Part shown: piece by piece, positions 12,901 to 23,659 of the stretch
Layout: the number at the start of each line of letters is the position of its first letter
Numbering within the stretch: the stretch's first letter is position 1
DNA from: Pseudocercospora fijiensis CIRAD86
Lineage: Eukaryota; Ascomycota; Dothideomycetes; Mycosphaerellales; Mycosphaerellaceae
Direction of reading: 5' to 3'
Length of the DNA stretch: 64,000 nt
Assembly (NCBI RefSeq): GCF_000340215.1
Contig: NW_006921538.1
Span: 4,104,320 to 4,168,319, forward strand
Translations under genes and position numbers: made by a program
Notes under the pieces: generated by a model
Told to the model about the DNA's origin: nothing
Databases searched by the model: none
The model's input: the letters and a program-made list of their open reading frames with translations, nothing else

Positions 12901-14435
12901 CCGTCGCTAGTCTTATAGGCTATCCTTTCGTTCTCGGCCTAAGTAGTACCCCCTTTAGCAAACTATCTGATTTAGCTGTTATCGTAACTGCCTCGGTATA
13001 GAGATACGTTAATGCCTACGATATAAAGGGGTACCTCTGCCCTGTTTAGTCGCCTTCTATAGTACGGTTTGATTTCGTCGACTAATCGCTATCGACTAAA
13101 GAGACGCGCGATATAGAACGTAACTTCTAGTTTAGCGACAATAGTAATATCTCCGACTCGGCTAGGCATATTAGTAATTAGGTTTCTAAGTACTTACAAT
13201 CCGAATACTCTAACGCGATAGTAGGTCGAACAGAACTAAGTATTACGAATAAAGATACTCGGGCGCTAGACAAGTTTCGCCCTTAGTTGCTAACGAAAAT
13301 GGTTCGCCTTAAGAAGACGCTAATATAGCAACCTATACCTAATGCTCCGCGCGTACCGGCTGTCGATTGTCTACTACATTCCTATTTTAACATCGGCTTG
13401 CAATTTAAATCTATAGAAGATCTAGCACTAAGCGAGTAGGTCGAAGAATAGAAGGTAGCGGAAGATGCTAAATTTATATACGTATCTAAGATAATGCGGG
13501 TCTTTACTATATTTCTATCGCTACTTCTCGTACTGCGGGGGGGCGATACGGACTTAATTAAGGAACTTAGTACTTTCACACTGTAGGATATTAAAAACAT
13601 GCTTCCTAGGATACGCGACTACGGTTTATCGGATCCCTACCTCTAGGACTATATACTAATACTGTATAACGAGCCGGTTATAGTGTCGCTACGGTACATA
13701 ATCCGAATTAAGCGTAGCAAGCAGCGCTAGCACGGGTATAGAAGTAAGATTGTGCTAGCTAGCTTTAAGCCGTAGAATGTCTTCGTTTTAGACTTAGTAC
13801 GTATCTATCTACCCCCCCTATCTACCAAGTATATAAGACTAACATTTCTATAGTATCTTTAGTAGCTAGCTATACAGAAAAAAGACTCCGAGTATTACGA
13901 TAACATCCTAAGCACTAGCAACATAGTATATAGAATCCTTATCGATACTTAGAGTAGCTAGACCGATACTACTAGGGCCGACCTTATTAAAGAGTTCGTG
14001 TCTACGAAGAACAAGGTAGATAGATATAGCGACGAGAAGTAGCTTATAGTAGCATATACAAGCTAGATTACAACTAGCATAAACCTCCCCCCTACGGACA
14101 CCGTTATTATTATCGATAACTACTAGACTCCGGAGGCTAATATTTAAATAGGTAGAAGAGTATCTCGCGCGGCCGGCGTTTAGAGGGCAGATTTTACGGA
14201 GTCGTACCGATTTGTAATAGTATCGGTTATAATTATGTAGGCAGTATAGGTTATAAGCAGACAGGTACGAGCTTAGGATATACAACAATCGCTCGGCTTC
14301 GAGAAGGAAAAAAAGAGGAAAAAGGGTAAAGTATAATAGGATATAGCTATAGCGTACGTCGGCGCTAGTATTGCGAGCGGGGGAAGTAGTATATAGAGTC
14401 GACGTCGATATAGTAGATACGCTATAAAATGTTAA
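9993..14435 (+). pseudogene. SNF2-like helicase carried by the KDZ element, RIP-degraded
   Basis: About 1,480 codons can be read in a single frame that ends at a TAA (14,433-14,435). Interruptions are TAG codons at Trp/Gln positions. Helicase motifs are in order: Walker A GGIDVGIGKT at about 12,138-12,167; a CIPKQLAENQ block near 12,380; an IVLTTST block near 12,705; the DExx box TVIVDEFY at about 12,842-12,865; motif III GLSSTPFSKL near 12,930-12,960; and motif VI IQIGRVSRAAG near 14,146-14,178. The layout and spacing fit the SNF2 family of DNA translocases. The N-terminal third is low in recognisable domains and includes a Ser/Lys-rich linker near 10,530-10,640. SNF2 proteins remodel protein-DNA complexes; a role in transposition or silencing escape is inference. 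Confidence 0.65.
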
Positions 14436-14744
14436 TACAAGCAAAGCAAGCCTAACGTTGTGTTTATCCGCGCCTAATATTAATAACTACTGCTATAGGT
14501 ACAAATTGGCGATGCGACTCGATAACCGACTTAGGGTACGAGTCGGCAAGCCTATACATTAGGAAGCGACTTAGACTACCGCTCTACCCTTTAAATTAGC
14601 GATGCGACTCGATAACCGACTAGCTGTCCGACTTAGTCCGGCTTAGGTTGCTAATCGGCAAACCGACGTATTAGGAAGCTACCTAACCTACCGCCCTACC
14701 CTTCCTATCCCCTCTTACTATATATCCGTATAGCATGTTTCCCT
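14436..14744. repeat. Tandem duplication of about 90 bp
   Basis: A unit starting AAATTGGCGATGCGACTCGA at 14,503 recurs at 14,593 with few changes, followed in both copies by a CGACT/AGTCGG-rich stretch and a TTAGGAAGC...CTACCGCCCTACCC ending. The second copy ends near 14,702. It lies between convergent cargo genes and no coding frame is seen. Confidence 0.6.
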
Positions 14745-15290
14745 ATGTTCCGTTACTACCTTCTTTACGCATCGAGTATAATATTATTATATGCCTATTG
14801 TTTTCGTAATAGAAACGCAACCTTTTTACGCAATTGCTCTAACTCTAGTACTAACCGCTCTACCTCGTCTTGCAGTTCTTTATTCGTCTTCTGTCGTATA
14901 AATAGCGGCGGTCTATTCTTGCGGATATATAGCGCTGCCCTACCCGAGATTCGAATGCTTCGTTTAATCTGTCTAACTAGGTCCTCTACGTTAGGAAAGG
15001 CTAACTAGCTACTACGTTTGTCGACTCGATTAAGTACTAACGACTCAACCGCGTACTGCGATTCTTAACTATCCTTTACCTTATCTATATTATCGAAGTT
15101 CCCTATCGTTCTAGTATTAAGTAGAACATGCACAGTATAGACCCTAGGCTAGGAAATCGAATACAGTCGACTAGGTTACGTAGTATAGGCGATCGGTTAA
15201 ATAACCCCGCAACCGTAGCTAGAGCGATTAGTAACTAGCGCGCTAGCTAGAACTATACTCGGCGCTACGACACTATTTACTACATAGCGC
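14745..15290 (-). pseudogene. Coiled-coil cargo fragment in the KDZ element
   Basis: On the minus strand, reading TAG as Gln/Trp, a frame from about 15,130 to 14,780 gives a basic segment followed by a clear heptad-like stretch (EVERLVLELEQLRKKVAFLL). This pattern is typical of a coiled coil. Upstream the frame becomes uncertain. No family is recognised. It is convergent with the helicase gene and divergent from the Argonaute remnant. Confidence 0.35.
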
Positions 15291-15306
15291 TACTATTATA
15301 CGTGCG

Positions 15307-15700
15307 GAGCTAGACTACAGTTAGGGCAAAGGCGTAGACAAGGTTAACTTCGAGATAAGAACTACGCCGGCGATAAGGAGCATCGCGAGGAGGACGCTAC
15401 GGCTACGGCTATCGCGGGCCTCTAGCAGAACAAGAAGCTAAACCCCATCTACTACTCGGCGCCGCTATTATACTACGGAGCAAGATTATAGCTAGGGCAA
15501 AGGCGTAGGTAAAGTTAAGCTCGAGACACGAACTACGGCTACGGCTATCGCGGGCCTCTAGTAGAATAAGAAGCTAAACCCTATCTACTACGCGGCGCCG
15601 CTATTATACTACGGAGCTAGATTATAGCTAGGTTAAAGGCGGTAAGAGCATCGCGGGAGGATAACCGAGTCGCCTAACTTACTCTCGGAGTATCCTATAA
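15307..15700. repeat. Imperfect direct repeats in the Argonaute leader
   Basis: A segment with GGGCAAAGGCGTAG and CGGCTACGGCTATCGCGGGC recurs with starts near 15,310, 15,481 and 15,617 (third copy partial). Many GGN codons suggest a degenerate Gly/Arg-rich N-terminus, which is common in Argonautes, but no continuous frame survives. Confidence 0.45.
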
Positions 15701-15728
15701 CTATACCTTTGTTATTCTCGCTATGCAT

Positions 15729-15782
15729 TGCTCCGACGTATACAACCTAGCGTAATACCGTTAGGTTGCATACGTCGGAGCA
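15729..15782. repeat. 54-bp hairpin (24-bp arms, 6-bp loop)
   Basis: Arms at 15,729-15,752 and 15,759-15,782 begin TGCTCCGACGTAT and are complementary except at two positions, both transitions. It lies just upstream of the readable PAZ region. Confidence 0.8.
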
Positions 15783-17080
15783 AAAGCCGTTTAGAGTTAA
15801 GGTTAGGCCTATTATCGGCTTCGCGAAGGCTACCGACAAGATCTAGGCTTAGCGTTTTAGCAATGCTAACTAGGTTAGATTCCGCCTTGCCGACTGTAGT
15901 ATCCCGAATGCTACAACGCGACAGATTACTATAAATGATTACTTCCGTTAACACTACGGAATTACCCTTAGATACCTAGATCGTCCGGTACTTAACGTTA
16001 GTATGCGCGCTAATCCCTAGTACCTACCTGCCGAGCTATATACAATCCGTACTAATAAGCCTTATCGACGCCTGCTTAGAGGCGACTAGACTTCTAAGAT
16101 GCTTAAATTCGCAGCTATATTTCTAAACCTCGATGCTATGTCTATTACCGGAACTCCTAGTACTAGGCTTAGGAATAGTCCGCGGCTCTTCCGTCTTGCC
16201 GATCCTACCGGTAATTATTAGTTAACTCCCGTGAAGCCATTTAGCTTCTCGGTAGGTACTAGCATAATCACAGTGCCCGGCCGTATCCTAGATACTCCTC
16301 GCGTAGGCTATAATTCGAATTCGAAACCTAGTATACTGCAGAAGGACTGCTAGAACTTGTAGAGCGTTAAGTTTACTAGACCTAGAAAATTTGATAAGTA
16401 GTCGGTCCTAGTTACTAACCGCAAGAGCAATCGAGGCAGTGCACTATATAGTGACCTAGGTAGTCCTAAAAAGGCCTTTATAAAGCTCTACGGTAGCAAA
16501 GAGAAGTATCCGAAGATAACCGTAATTATCGTTAGTAAGCGTTACTATACTCGTTTCTACCCGACTCGTAGGCAGGATGTATATAATAACTATTAGAACC
16601 TACTCGCAGGTACAGTCGTCGACTATAGTGTCGCCGACAAGATCTATATAGGGTCGGGCTATAGGCACATTTAGGACTTTAAGGCATAGTACGACCCGCT
16701 TACTACGTAGTTACTAAGGACGAAATCAAGTTTAAGGCGGATAAACTTTAGCAATTTATACACTACCTCTGCTACCTCTTTAGCCGTACGACAAAGGCTA
16801 TGTCTATCTGCCTACTAGTATACTACGCAGACCTTCTTTGCGAGCGTAGCCGTGCCTATTTGTTTAGCGTCCTAGCTAAGAGTTATAGCAGTAATTCTTT
16901 AGTCTTTAACGCCGGACAAGAGTAGTCTCGTCTAGAGGATAAAGAAGAAGAAGAAGAAGAATTCAATATTAGGAGAATGAACTTTAGCAATTCATATACT
17001 ACTACTACTATATCTTTAGCTATACGACTAAGGCCGTGTTTACCTATACTAGATATACACCTTAGCAATCTAGCGCCCGG
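15783..17080 (+). pseudogene. Argonaute remnant inside the KDZ element
   Basis: Reading TAG/TAA as Trp/Gln gives the C-terminal PAZ region (ANPQYLPAELYTIR then RRLLRGDQTSKMLKF, about 16,010-16,110). Linker 2 and the MID start follow (ITVPGRIL, SVKFTRPRKFDKQSVLVTN, about 16,270-16,420). After an abrupt junction comes the PIWI C-terminal half: YPKITVIIVSKRYYTRFYP at about 16,508-16,565, AGTVVDY near 16,610, RPAYYVVTKDEIKFKADKL near 16,690-16,745 and YYADLLCERSRAYLFSVLAK at about 16,818-16,880. These are diagnostic fungal Argonaute blocks. Roughly 230 residues with the 5'-phosphate pocket and the first PIWI catalytic acids are missing. The His of the catalytic tetrad (PAHY) reads Tyr, and one frame shift lies near 16,640. 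A second partial copy of the PIWI end lies at 16,975-17,060. Argonautes bind small RNAs for silencing; this copy cannot work. Confidence 0.85.
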
Positions 17081-17098
17081 ACTCGATATAAACCTAAT

Positions 17099-17294
17099 AA
17101 CGCCGCAGGCTCGGATCTAGTACTAGTATATTAAAAGGGCGTACAAGGCTGCAATTATTATTAAGCAGCTAATCCCTTCGTTATAGGCGAAGGCAAATAG
17201 CTCTACCTATAACGAAGAGGTTAGCTGCTTAATGATAATTGTAGCCTTGTATGCCCTTTTAATATGCCGGTGCTAGATCCGAGCCTACGGCGTT
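17099..17294. repeat. Long inverted repeat, 89-bp arms, 18-bp loop
   Basis: Arms at 17,099-17,187 and 17,206-17,294 are complementary over all 89 positions with no gaps. The ten mismatches are all transitions, the pattern expected if RIP acted on a once perfect palindrome. A transcript would fold into a long hairpin. It sits just downstream of the Argonaute remnant. It may instead be a small MITE-like element. Confidence 0.85.
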
Positions 17295-17388
17295 GTTAGC
17301 CTCGACCTTCGTTAACTACGGCATAACTACGACGGCGACGAAAATCCTATAGTACTTCTACCGAGAATTATAACGAGATGCTATAAAA

Positions 17389-17905
17389 GACAAGAAACTA
17401 TATAGCGGGACCTAAAGCAGTGCGGAACTCGTACGAGTCGAGACTGATTAGGCTATCCGCCGCGAGTCGGTAGTAGTAACAGTAGCAATAGGATATAGAT
17501 CTAGTAGCCGGGAGGCTAGATAAGACAAGGAAACTAGATAGCGGGAAGTAAAGCAGTGCGGAACTTATACGACTCTAGGCCGAGTAGGGTATCCGCCGCG
17601 AGTCGGTAGCAGTAATAGTAGCAATAGGATATAGATCTAGTAGCCGGGAGGCTAGATAAGACAAGGAAACTAGATAGCGGGAAGTAAAGCAGTGCGGAAC
17701 TTATACGACTCTAGGCCGAGTAGGGCATCCGTAGTAAGTCGGTAGCAGTAATAGTAGCAATAGGATATAGATCTAGTAGCCGGGAGGCTAGATCGGACAA
17801 GGAAACTAGATGTCGGAAAGTTAAGCAGTACGGAACTTATACGAATCGAGGCTAAGTAGGCTATCTATAGCGAGTCAGTAGCAGTAGTAGTAGCAGTAGA
17901 ATGCT
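17389..17905. repeat. 136-bp tandem repeat, about four copies
   Basis: Copies start at 17,389, 17,524, 17,660 and 17,796 (GACAAGAAACT or GACAAGGAAACTAGAT), giving spacings of 135, 136 and 136 bp. The middle two are nearly identical and the outer two more diverged. Each copy ends in an AGCAGTAATAGTAGCAATAG stretch. No coding frame is evident. Confidence 0.85.
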
Positions 17906-18199
17906 AGGATAGTAGCTAGGACAATAATTTCAACTAGTAGTAGCTAAACTCTTCGGTACTGTATTAATCTATATTAAGGCCTATCGCGATAAAATGCATA
18001 GGCATACGTATCTGTACTTAAATTGGTCGCTATACATGCCGGAATGTTTCAAGTTACTTCTAGGTAATTCGACAATTCGCGAAGGCGTAGTTGCCGCTAG
18101 CATATAGGATATAGGTCAGTCTAGCGCTAACCGAGCGTCTAATACGAAGACGGTAATACTAGAAAATAGCATCGTAATATAGCAGGATATAAGTTTGAT

Positions 18200-19000
18200 A
18201 TATTGATAGTATTACCGAAAAGTGTAGGCTAACTCTAAGATGCCGAATCGTAGTATTAATCCGCCCCTAAATCATTAATCGACCCCGAACTTAGCAACCC
18301 TATATATAAATAATGCATATGTCTATACTAGACTAGTAGTGCTCGTACGCTATCCTACGATAGTATACAATACTGCCTTAAGCCGACCGTAGCAAACGTT
18401 TATCGTGCTACTTAGAGTTAGCGGTAGCTAAACATTCGAGTTACAGTAAAACGTACTTCTCTAGATACTATCGATATACTACTCATCTACGCCGCGGACT
18501 AAAGCAATAGCACGATCCTTACTAGCGTCCTAGTCTAATACACTACTGTCCGGAAACATAATATAGTCGGCGAGCTTAGTATTAGCTAGAACTAGATCGT
18601 ATAGGAGGTATGCAAACTAGTCTTCTAGGTACGAGCGATCGAGTAGCAAATCCTTGTTAGCGAACTAGCCTATAAAATAGAAAGAGGCACTAGTAGTAGT
18701 GTAATTGCTACCGACTAGAAAACAGTAGACGCGAGCATTATTACCCTCCCCGGCCTACTAGTATAGAAAGCCGATCAACTCTAGGTTATAACCTACAATA
18801 TCCTATTAAGTGTAGGCGAGCGAGTAGGTAATACCCGGCTAAAGCACCTATATCGACACGATTAGCTCTAGATCTCGCTACGTCGAAGATATAGTCTAGT
18901 ATAAGGGCAATTCGACCCCGACCGGAAACACACCTAGCCGACCTTAATACCTAGAACCCTAAAGCGGGTTGGAGCCGCGGGCTCTAGCTAATAGAATAGT
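18200..19000 (-). pseudogene. Unidentified minus-strand cargo gene of the KDZ element
   Basis: With TAG read as Gln/Trp, the minus strand from about 18,980 to 18,230 gives a readable frame including LIGFLYQQAGEGNNARVYCF near 18,730-18,790, YLEDQFAYLLYDLVLANTKL near 18,570-18,640 and a GRLKAVLYTIVGQRTSTT block near 18,340-18,390. I recognise no family. It is convergent with the Argonaute remnant and divergent from the transposase gene. Confidence 0.4.
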
Positions 19001-19132
19001 GCTATTAGCTAGGGAGCGGATAACTAGCGCACTATCCCTAGAGCGACGCGAGACCCGATACTTAGCTACGCTAGAGGTTGAGACATAGGTTAATATTAAT
19101 AAGTCGGCGTATAGGTCTATATAATAGCGTGT

Positions 19133-19168
19133 GTGTAATAGCGTGTGTGTAATAGCGTGTGTGTGAAA
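19133..19168. repeat. 14-bp minisatellite, three copies
   Basis: AATAGCGTGTGTGT occurs three times in a row just upstream of the transposase region. Confidence 0.85.
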
Positions 19169-19739
19169 ATCAAATAGAGTCGACAGGATAAGGCTTTATA
19201 CTTCTATCTAATAGGCGCACCGACAGGGTAGTCGTAACTGCTACGAGTCTTAGAGGCCTTAGATTTGATATAAACCGCTTATTAGATGCCGCCTTAAACG
19301 ACGTCGTTACTAAGTCGGCTAAGCAATACTTACTAGCAGTTACTCGAGCGCTATTCGTTCACTTTGCTTAGGAATACAACCTAGCTATAACATAACTAGA
19401 GCAAGCCTTAGTAGTACCGGGCGAATTTAACGTAATTAATAATACTACGGCGTAGTATCAAACCGGAGTAATGCTACTCCTATACGTATATAGAATTAAA
19501 CATATACAACGTATTTTACGGTATAATATATAGGCCTTAGGGCGTTAGAAGTAACGTAGAAGTCTAGTCGAAGTGTAGTACGGTCGTTTATATTTAGTAT
19601 TGATTTTCCGATTAGTCCTAACTAGTAGCCGAGTCGGACGGCGAGTCGGTACACAAATTAGTATTCAAATATTATCGCAAGAGGCGCTAGTGGAGTAACA
19701 TTAAGTTAGTATAATCGAACGGGATAAATCCGAGATTTT

Positions 19740-22700
19740 GCCGAATCCGCGGGCTACGAATCGACATCGAGTCGGACCCCGACTTATACCTAACTTCGTA
19801 GTAGTAGAGCCTTAGTAACTTCGTATACGTCGATATACGGCAACCCTATAGTAGCTATAGCACTAGCGCCTATTATCGAAAGCTAACTATATGCATAGTA
19901 ATGTCTTACTACATCGAATGCGGGTTATATAACCGGCTGCTTAAAAGCTCCTACGGCTATAAGCAATATAGAAACAAGTGCGAGAAACGCGTCGTACTAA
20001 AAGAATTTGCCGAGTACGATTCTACTACAAACAATGCCGCGAAGCGAGCCCGACTTAACTTATATACGATCTAAGGTAGTAACTAGAGCGCCGAATAAGC
20101 CGACGATAGATCGACACTAGAAGGTATATAGTAAGACGTAAATAAAGAAGGCACAATAGAAGCTGTTCTAGCAACGACATTGACGCTAACAGTACTAGCG
20201 CTATAGGAAGATAAGGGAAGTGTAGATAGCATTAAATAGGATAGATATCTTGAATTACCAGAATTCGATATATAGGATAGCCTAGCGGACGAAGACGAAA
20301 TAGAAAGCGTATAGGCAACTGCCGCCGGAACGACAATAACGCTAGGAAGCTAGAAGTTAATAAGATTACGGCTAACACTAAAAGGCTACCGTACCGCGGA
20401 TAATATCGATGTATTCACCGAATATACTAGCCGTACCGCTAGCAAGCCTATAGCTAGGTATAGCATAATTACAGTTTAGTATAGTAGAGTAAATATAAGC
20501 GCCTAATCTATAAGCAGCGTTGAAATACGAATATAAGATACTTCGGGCGAGTACGGAACATTCAAGTTACTGTTCGATATAAGCTTTACGCAATTCTTAA
20601 AGAGAGAGAGAATATCCGGATATACAATTACGAGGCTTTTCGAAGACGAGAGGCTAGTACTACTACACGATCTACTAAGCTAGAAAAGCACAAAGGCTAT
20701 AACGTCGAAACTGCGAGCCGGCGGTATACTACTATCGAGGGCATTAGGTTAAATAAAGGTTCGAAAGCTATACCTTCCGACAAGTCGAACGGGTTACGGC
20801 AGTACAGAGCTAGTACTGCGATACCGATCCGTTAAGAAAGCAGTAATGTTCTTAATAGGTTATAGTAGCTTTAGGAATAATCTAGTATATAAGCTATATC
20901 GAGCGTAGACGACTAACGACCTACTACGGCGAATCTACTCTAATATAGCGTTAGCAGACTAGTAGTAGGATACCTAGAGCAAGATAAACATAGACGGCGC
21001 AACGATCGTACCTCTAATCGTATTAACCGATAAAACGCAGATAACTAACTACTAAGGTAACTTAATAGTATACCCTATATACCTTACTATCGGAAACCTA
21101 TACGCACGAGTACGCAACGCGAACAATAGACCCGGCACGATCTTACTAGGACTACTGCCGGTCGTTAAGGATAGCGATAGTTTCACTAAAAACAGTGTAT
21201 ATTATATGTCGATAGTATATATATTTCGCTCCGCTATAAAAGCGGCCGACGGCGAGGGCTAGGACATTATATACATAGATAGCGCGACGCGCAGGTGCTT
21301 TCTAATCTTAGCAGTAATGTTAGTAGACTATAAAGAGCAAGTTGCAATTACCGGAGTTAAGATAAACATGCATTGCCTAAGCTACCTAGTATACCCGATA
21401 GAACGAGAGCACCTCGATATTATAGTAGAATAGCGGTTATACGAATCTACGAAGCAGCGACATCTAAGGCAACGTAAAGGCGAATATATAGCGAAGGATC
21501 CGTAGAACGTCTACGACATCGATTGCTTTATATAGCGCTAGAAACACGTCGATATATACCGGTCTTTAGTAGTAGACACACTGCACTAGCTACTAAAAGG
21601 AGTGCTAATACACGCAATCTAATAGACTACGGACCTACTAGTAGACAAGATGAGCTATATAAAAACGAGGAGATACCGACTAGTTACCGACTCGACCCTA
21701 AATAGGGGCCTATCTACTAAAACAAGAAAGCTAGGGAAAACAGTAGTACAAGGGATTATCGACACGATACTAGATAGACGGTTCGCGTATATACCCGTAT
21801 ATACTAATCTTCGCAAGTTCTACTACTACTTAGCAGTTACTTAGTAGACAGGCTAAGAGTAGCAAAGCGTCCTACGAGTCTTATTAGTTGTATTTGTACT
21901 ACTACTCGAAGAGGTCCGTTAACCGTAGGCGATAAGATTTCTACGTATACTAGTAGACTTCACCGTTCTAGCGATATATAGATGCTATAACGACGAAACA
22001 GTTAAGTATCTTAGGATAGCATTGTACCGGATAAACGAATAGAAGAATGTGTTTCGCCTATATAGGGTAACAAAGGTATAGAAGAGGGCCTAGCGGGAGG
22101 CGAAGGCTACTACGCGAAGAACGAACGACCTAAATAACGACGATGCGGTTACAACAGACGAGGACGACGAAGCTAACGAGCTAATAATAACACAAATAGA
22201 AGGGCACTTTAACATACCGAAATTCTACGGTATAATATATGCCCCGAGCTATATTAAGACGTTCGGCAATCTTCTAGACTTAAATACTAGCCATTTCGAG
22301 CATAAACACTATAAACTACTAAAGCTTGCATTTCGGCTAATAAATAAGAAGCCTAGCTAGGAAGAAAGTATACTAGATAGCGATACTAACAGATTAAATA
22401 TGCAGGCCGAAGACGATAAAGAATATATAGCAATCCCTGCAAATGCTCGCACTATTAAGGAGTATACGCAACAGCTAATAATGCTAACTATAGTACGGCT
22501 AGTAGAGGACATCCTAGGATACTAGCCCGAGAAACAGAGGGACGGAAAGAAATCGGTTAAGTAGATTACGATAAGGGAGGCTATAGCTATAATAGAAGAG
22601 AACTTAGGTCGCGACTTCTAATAAGCGATTGCGGTATTCGTACGGCAATAGGGTGCCTACGATAAGAATAGCGCATTAAGCACCGCAGCCGACCCTAACG

Positions 22701-23482
22701 ATATCGTAACGGACTATATACACGTCCTAGATATAGAGATCTGCTTCTACGGTAGAATCCGATACTAGAAGCCTACGGGTAAGGATATAGAACATCCTAA
22801 CGTAGTAGCAGCCGACTTCGCGAGATATATACTAAACTAGGAGGGGCTCTATAGCAACAGACGTTATAATTTTATATAGGTATAGGAATACAACGTCAAT
22901 TGTATAGAAACACCTAATAAATTAGCGGTTCGATTCGGCGGTCGCCTACTAGCTTAACTAAAGTACGTAATCTCGATTAATATAGAAATAGGAATTAAAT
23001 ATAGGAAGGGGCTTAGGACGAAACGGAGGCCCGTTATAGGCGTTTTTATTAAGCTTTACGACTATATTAACGACAAGAGCGAGTACAAGGATACGTATAG
23101 TCTAACGATAATCCGGCTACGGCGTCTTTTACTATACTATAGTAGACTTAAAGGGCGACGGGTATATAGCCTACTACTAGTCTATTACATATTACACGCC
23201 GTACCTATAGACGAAGGCGCCCTGTATAGGACTCGCTATATTAATAGTATAGTTGATTTCGAGACGTATAATACAATTTACGACGAGGAATAGGAGGATA
23301 AGGAAATGCGAGCTGTAAAGGCTTACGGGCGAGTAATAAAAAGGCAACGTACCGTATAGAGTATATAGAAATCGTACCTCCGAAACATAGAGGACAATAA
23401 TACTAAGGCGGCGAAGAATGATTTTATAGTTTATAGAGAACGTATAAGACAGGATGCAGCGATATATAGTAACGACGGTTAA
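19740..23482 (+). pseudogene. Plavaka-type (KDZ) transposase, RIP-degraded
   Basis: A frame of about 1,200 codons ends at a TAA (23,480-23,482) and is broken almost only by TAG at Trp/Gln positions. It shows the family blocks in order: an N-terminal Cys-containing segment (IECGLYNRLLK, near 19,920); FTEYTSR near 20,420; YGTFKLLFDISFTQFLKRER near 20,550-20,610; and QINIDGA-like and PIYLTIGNLYARVRNANNR near 21,070-21,130. Next come an HCLSYLVYPIERE Cys block near 21,370-21,410, VDTLHQLLKGV near 21,570-21,600 and FNIPKFYGIIYAPSYIKTFG near 22,208-22,270. The YLTIGN, VDxLHQLxKGV and FNxPKFH-type motifs mark Plavaka, one arm of the Kyakuja-Dileera-Zisupton superfamily. Related coding may extend upstream to about 19,200. 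RIP has replaced His by Tyr (KFH to KFY), so no active enzyme is expected. Confidence 0.8.
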
Positions 23483-23659
23483 TATAATAGTAATACACTT
23501 GAAACTGTAGTACTACTAGTATATTCTAGTTTAGACCGAGTCGACTAATATAACCGAGTCGACGAGTCGATAAGTATTAATATAGTACTATACGAATAGT
23601 ATAAACACTACTAACGACTGCGACTACGAGCGACCTAGAGCGATCCTATATATATAAAA

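Noticed and set aside
15307..15700. Repeats in the Argonaute leader as part of the 136-bp array
   Set aside because: One spacing is 136 bp, but the sequence of the unit is different from the 17.4-17.9 kb array.
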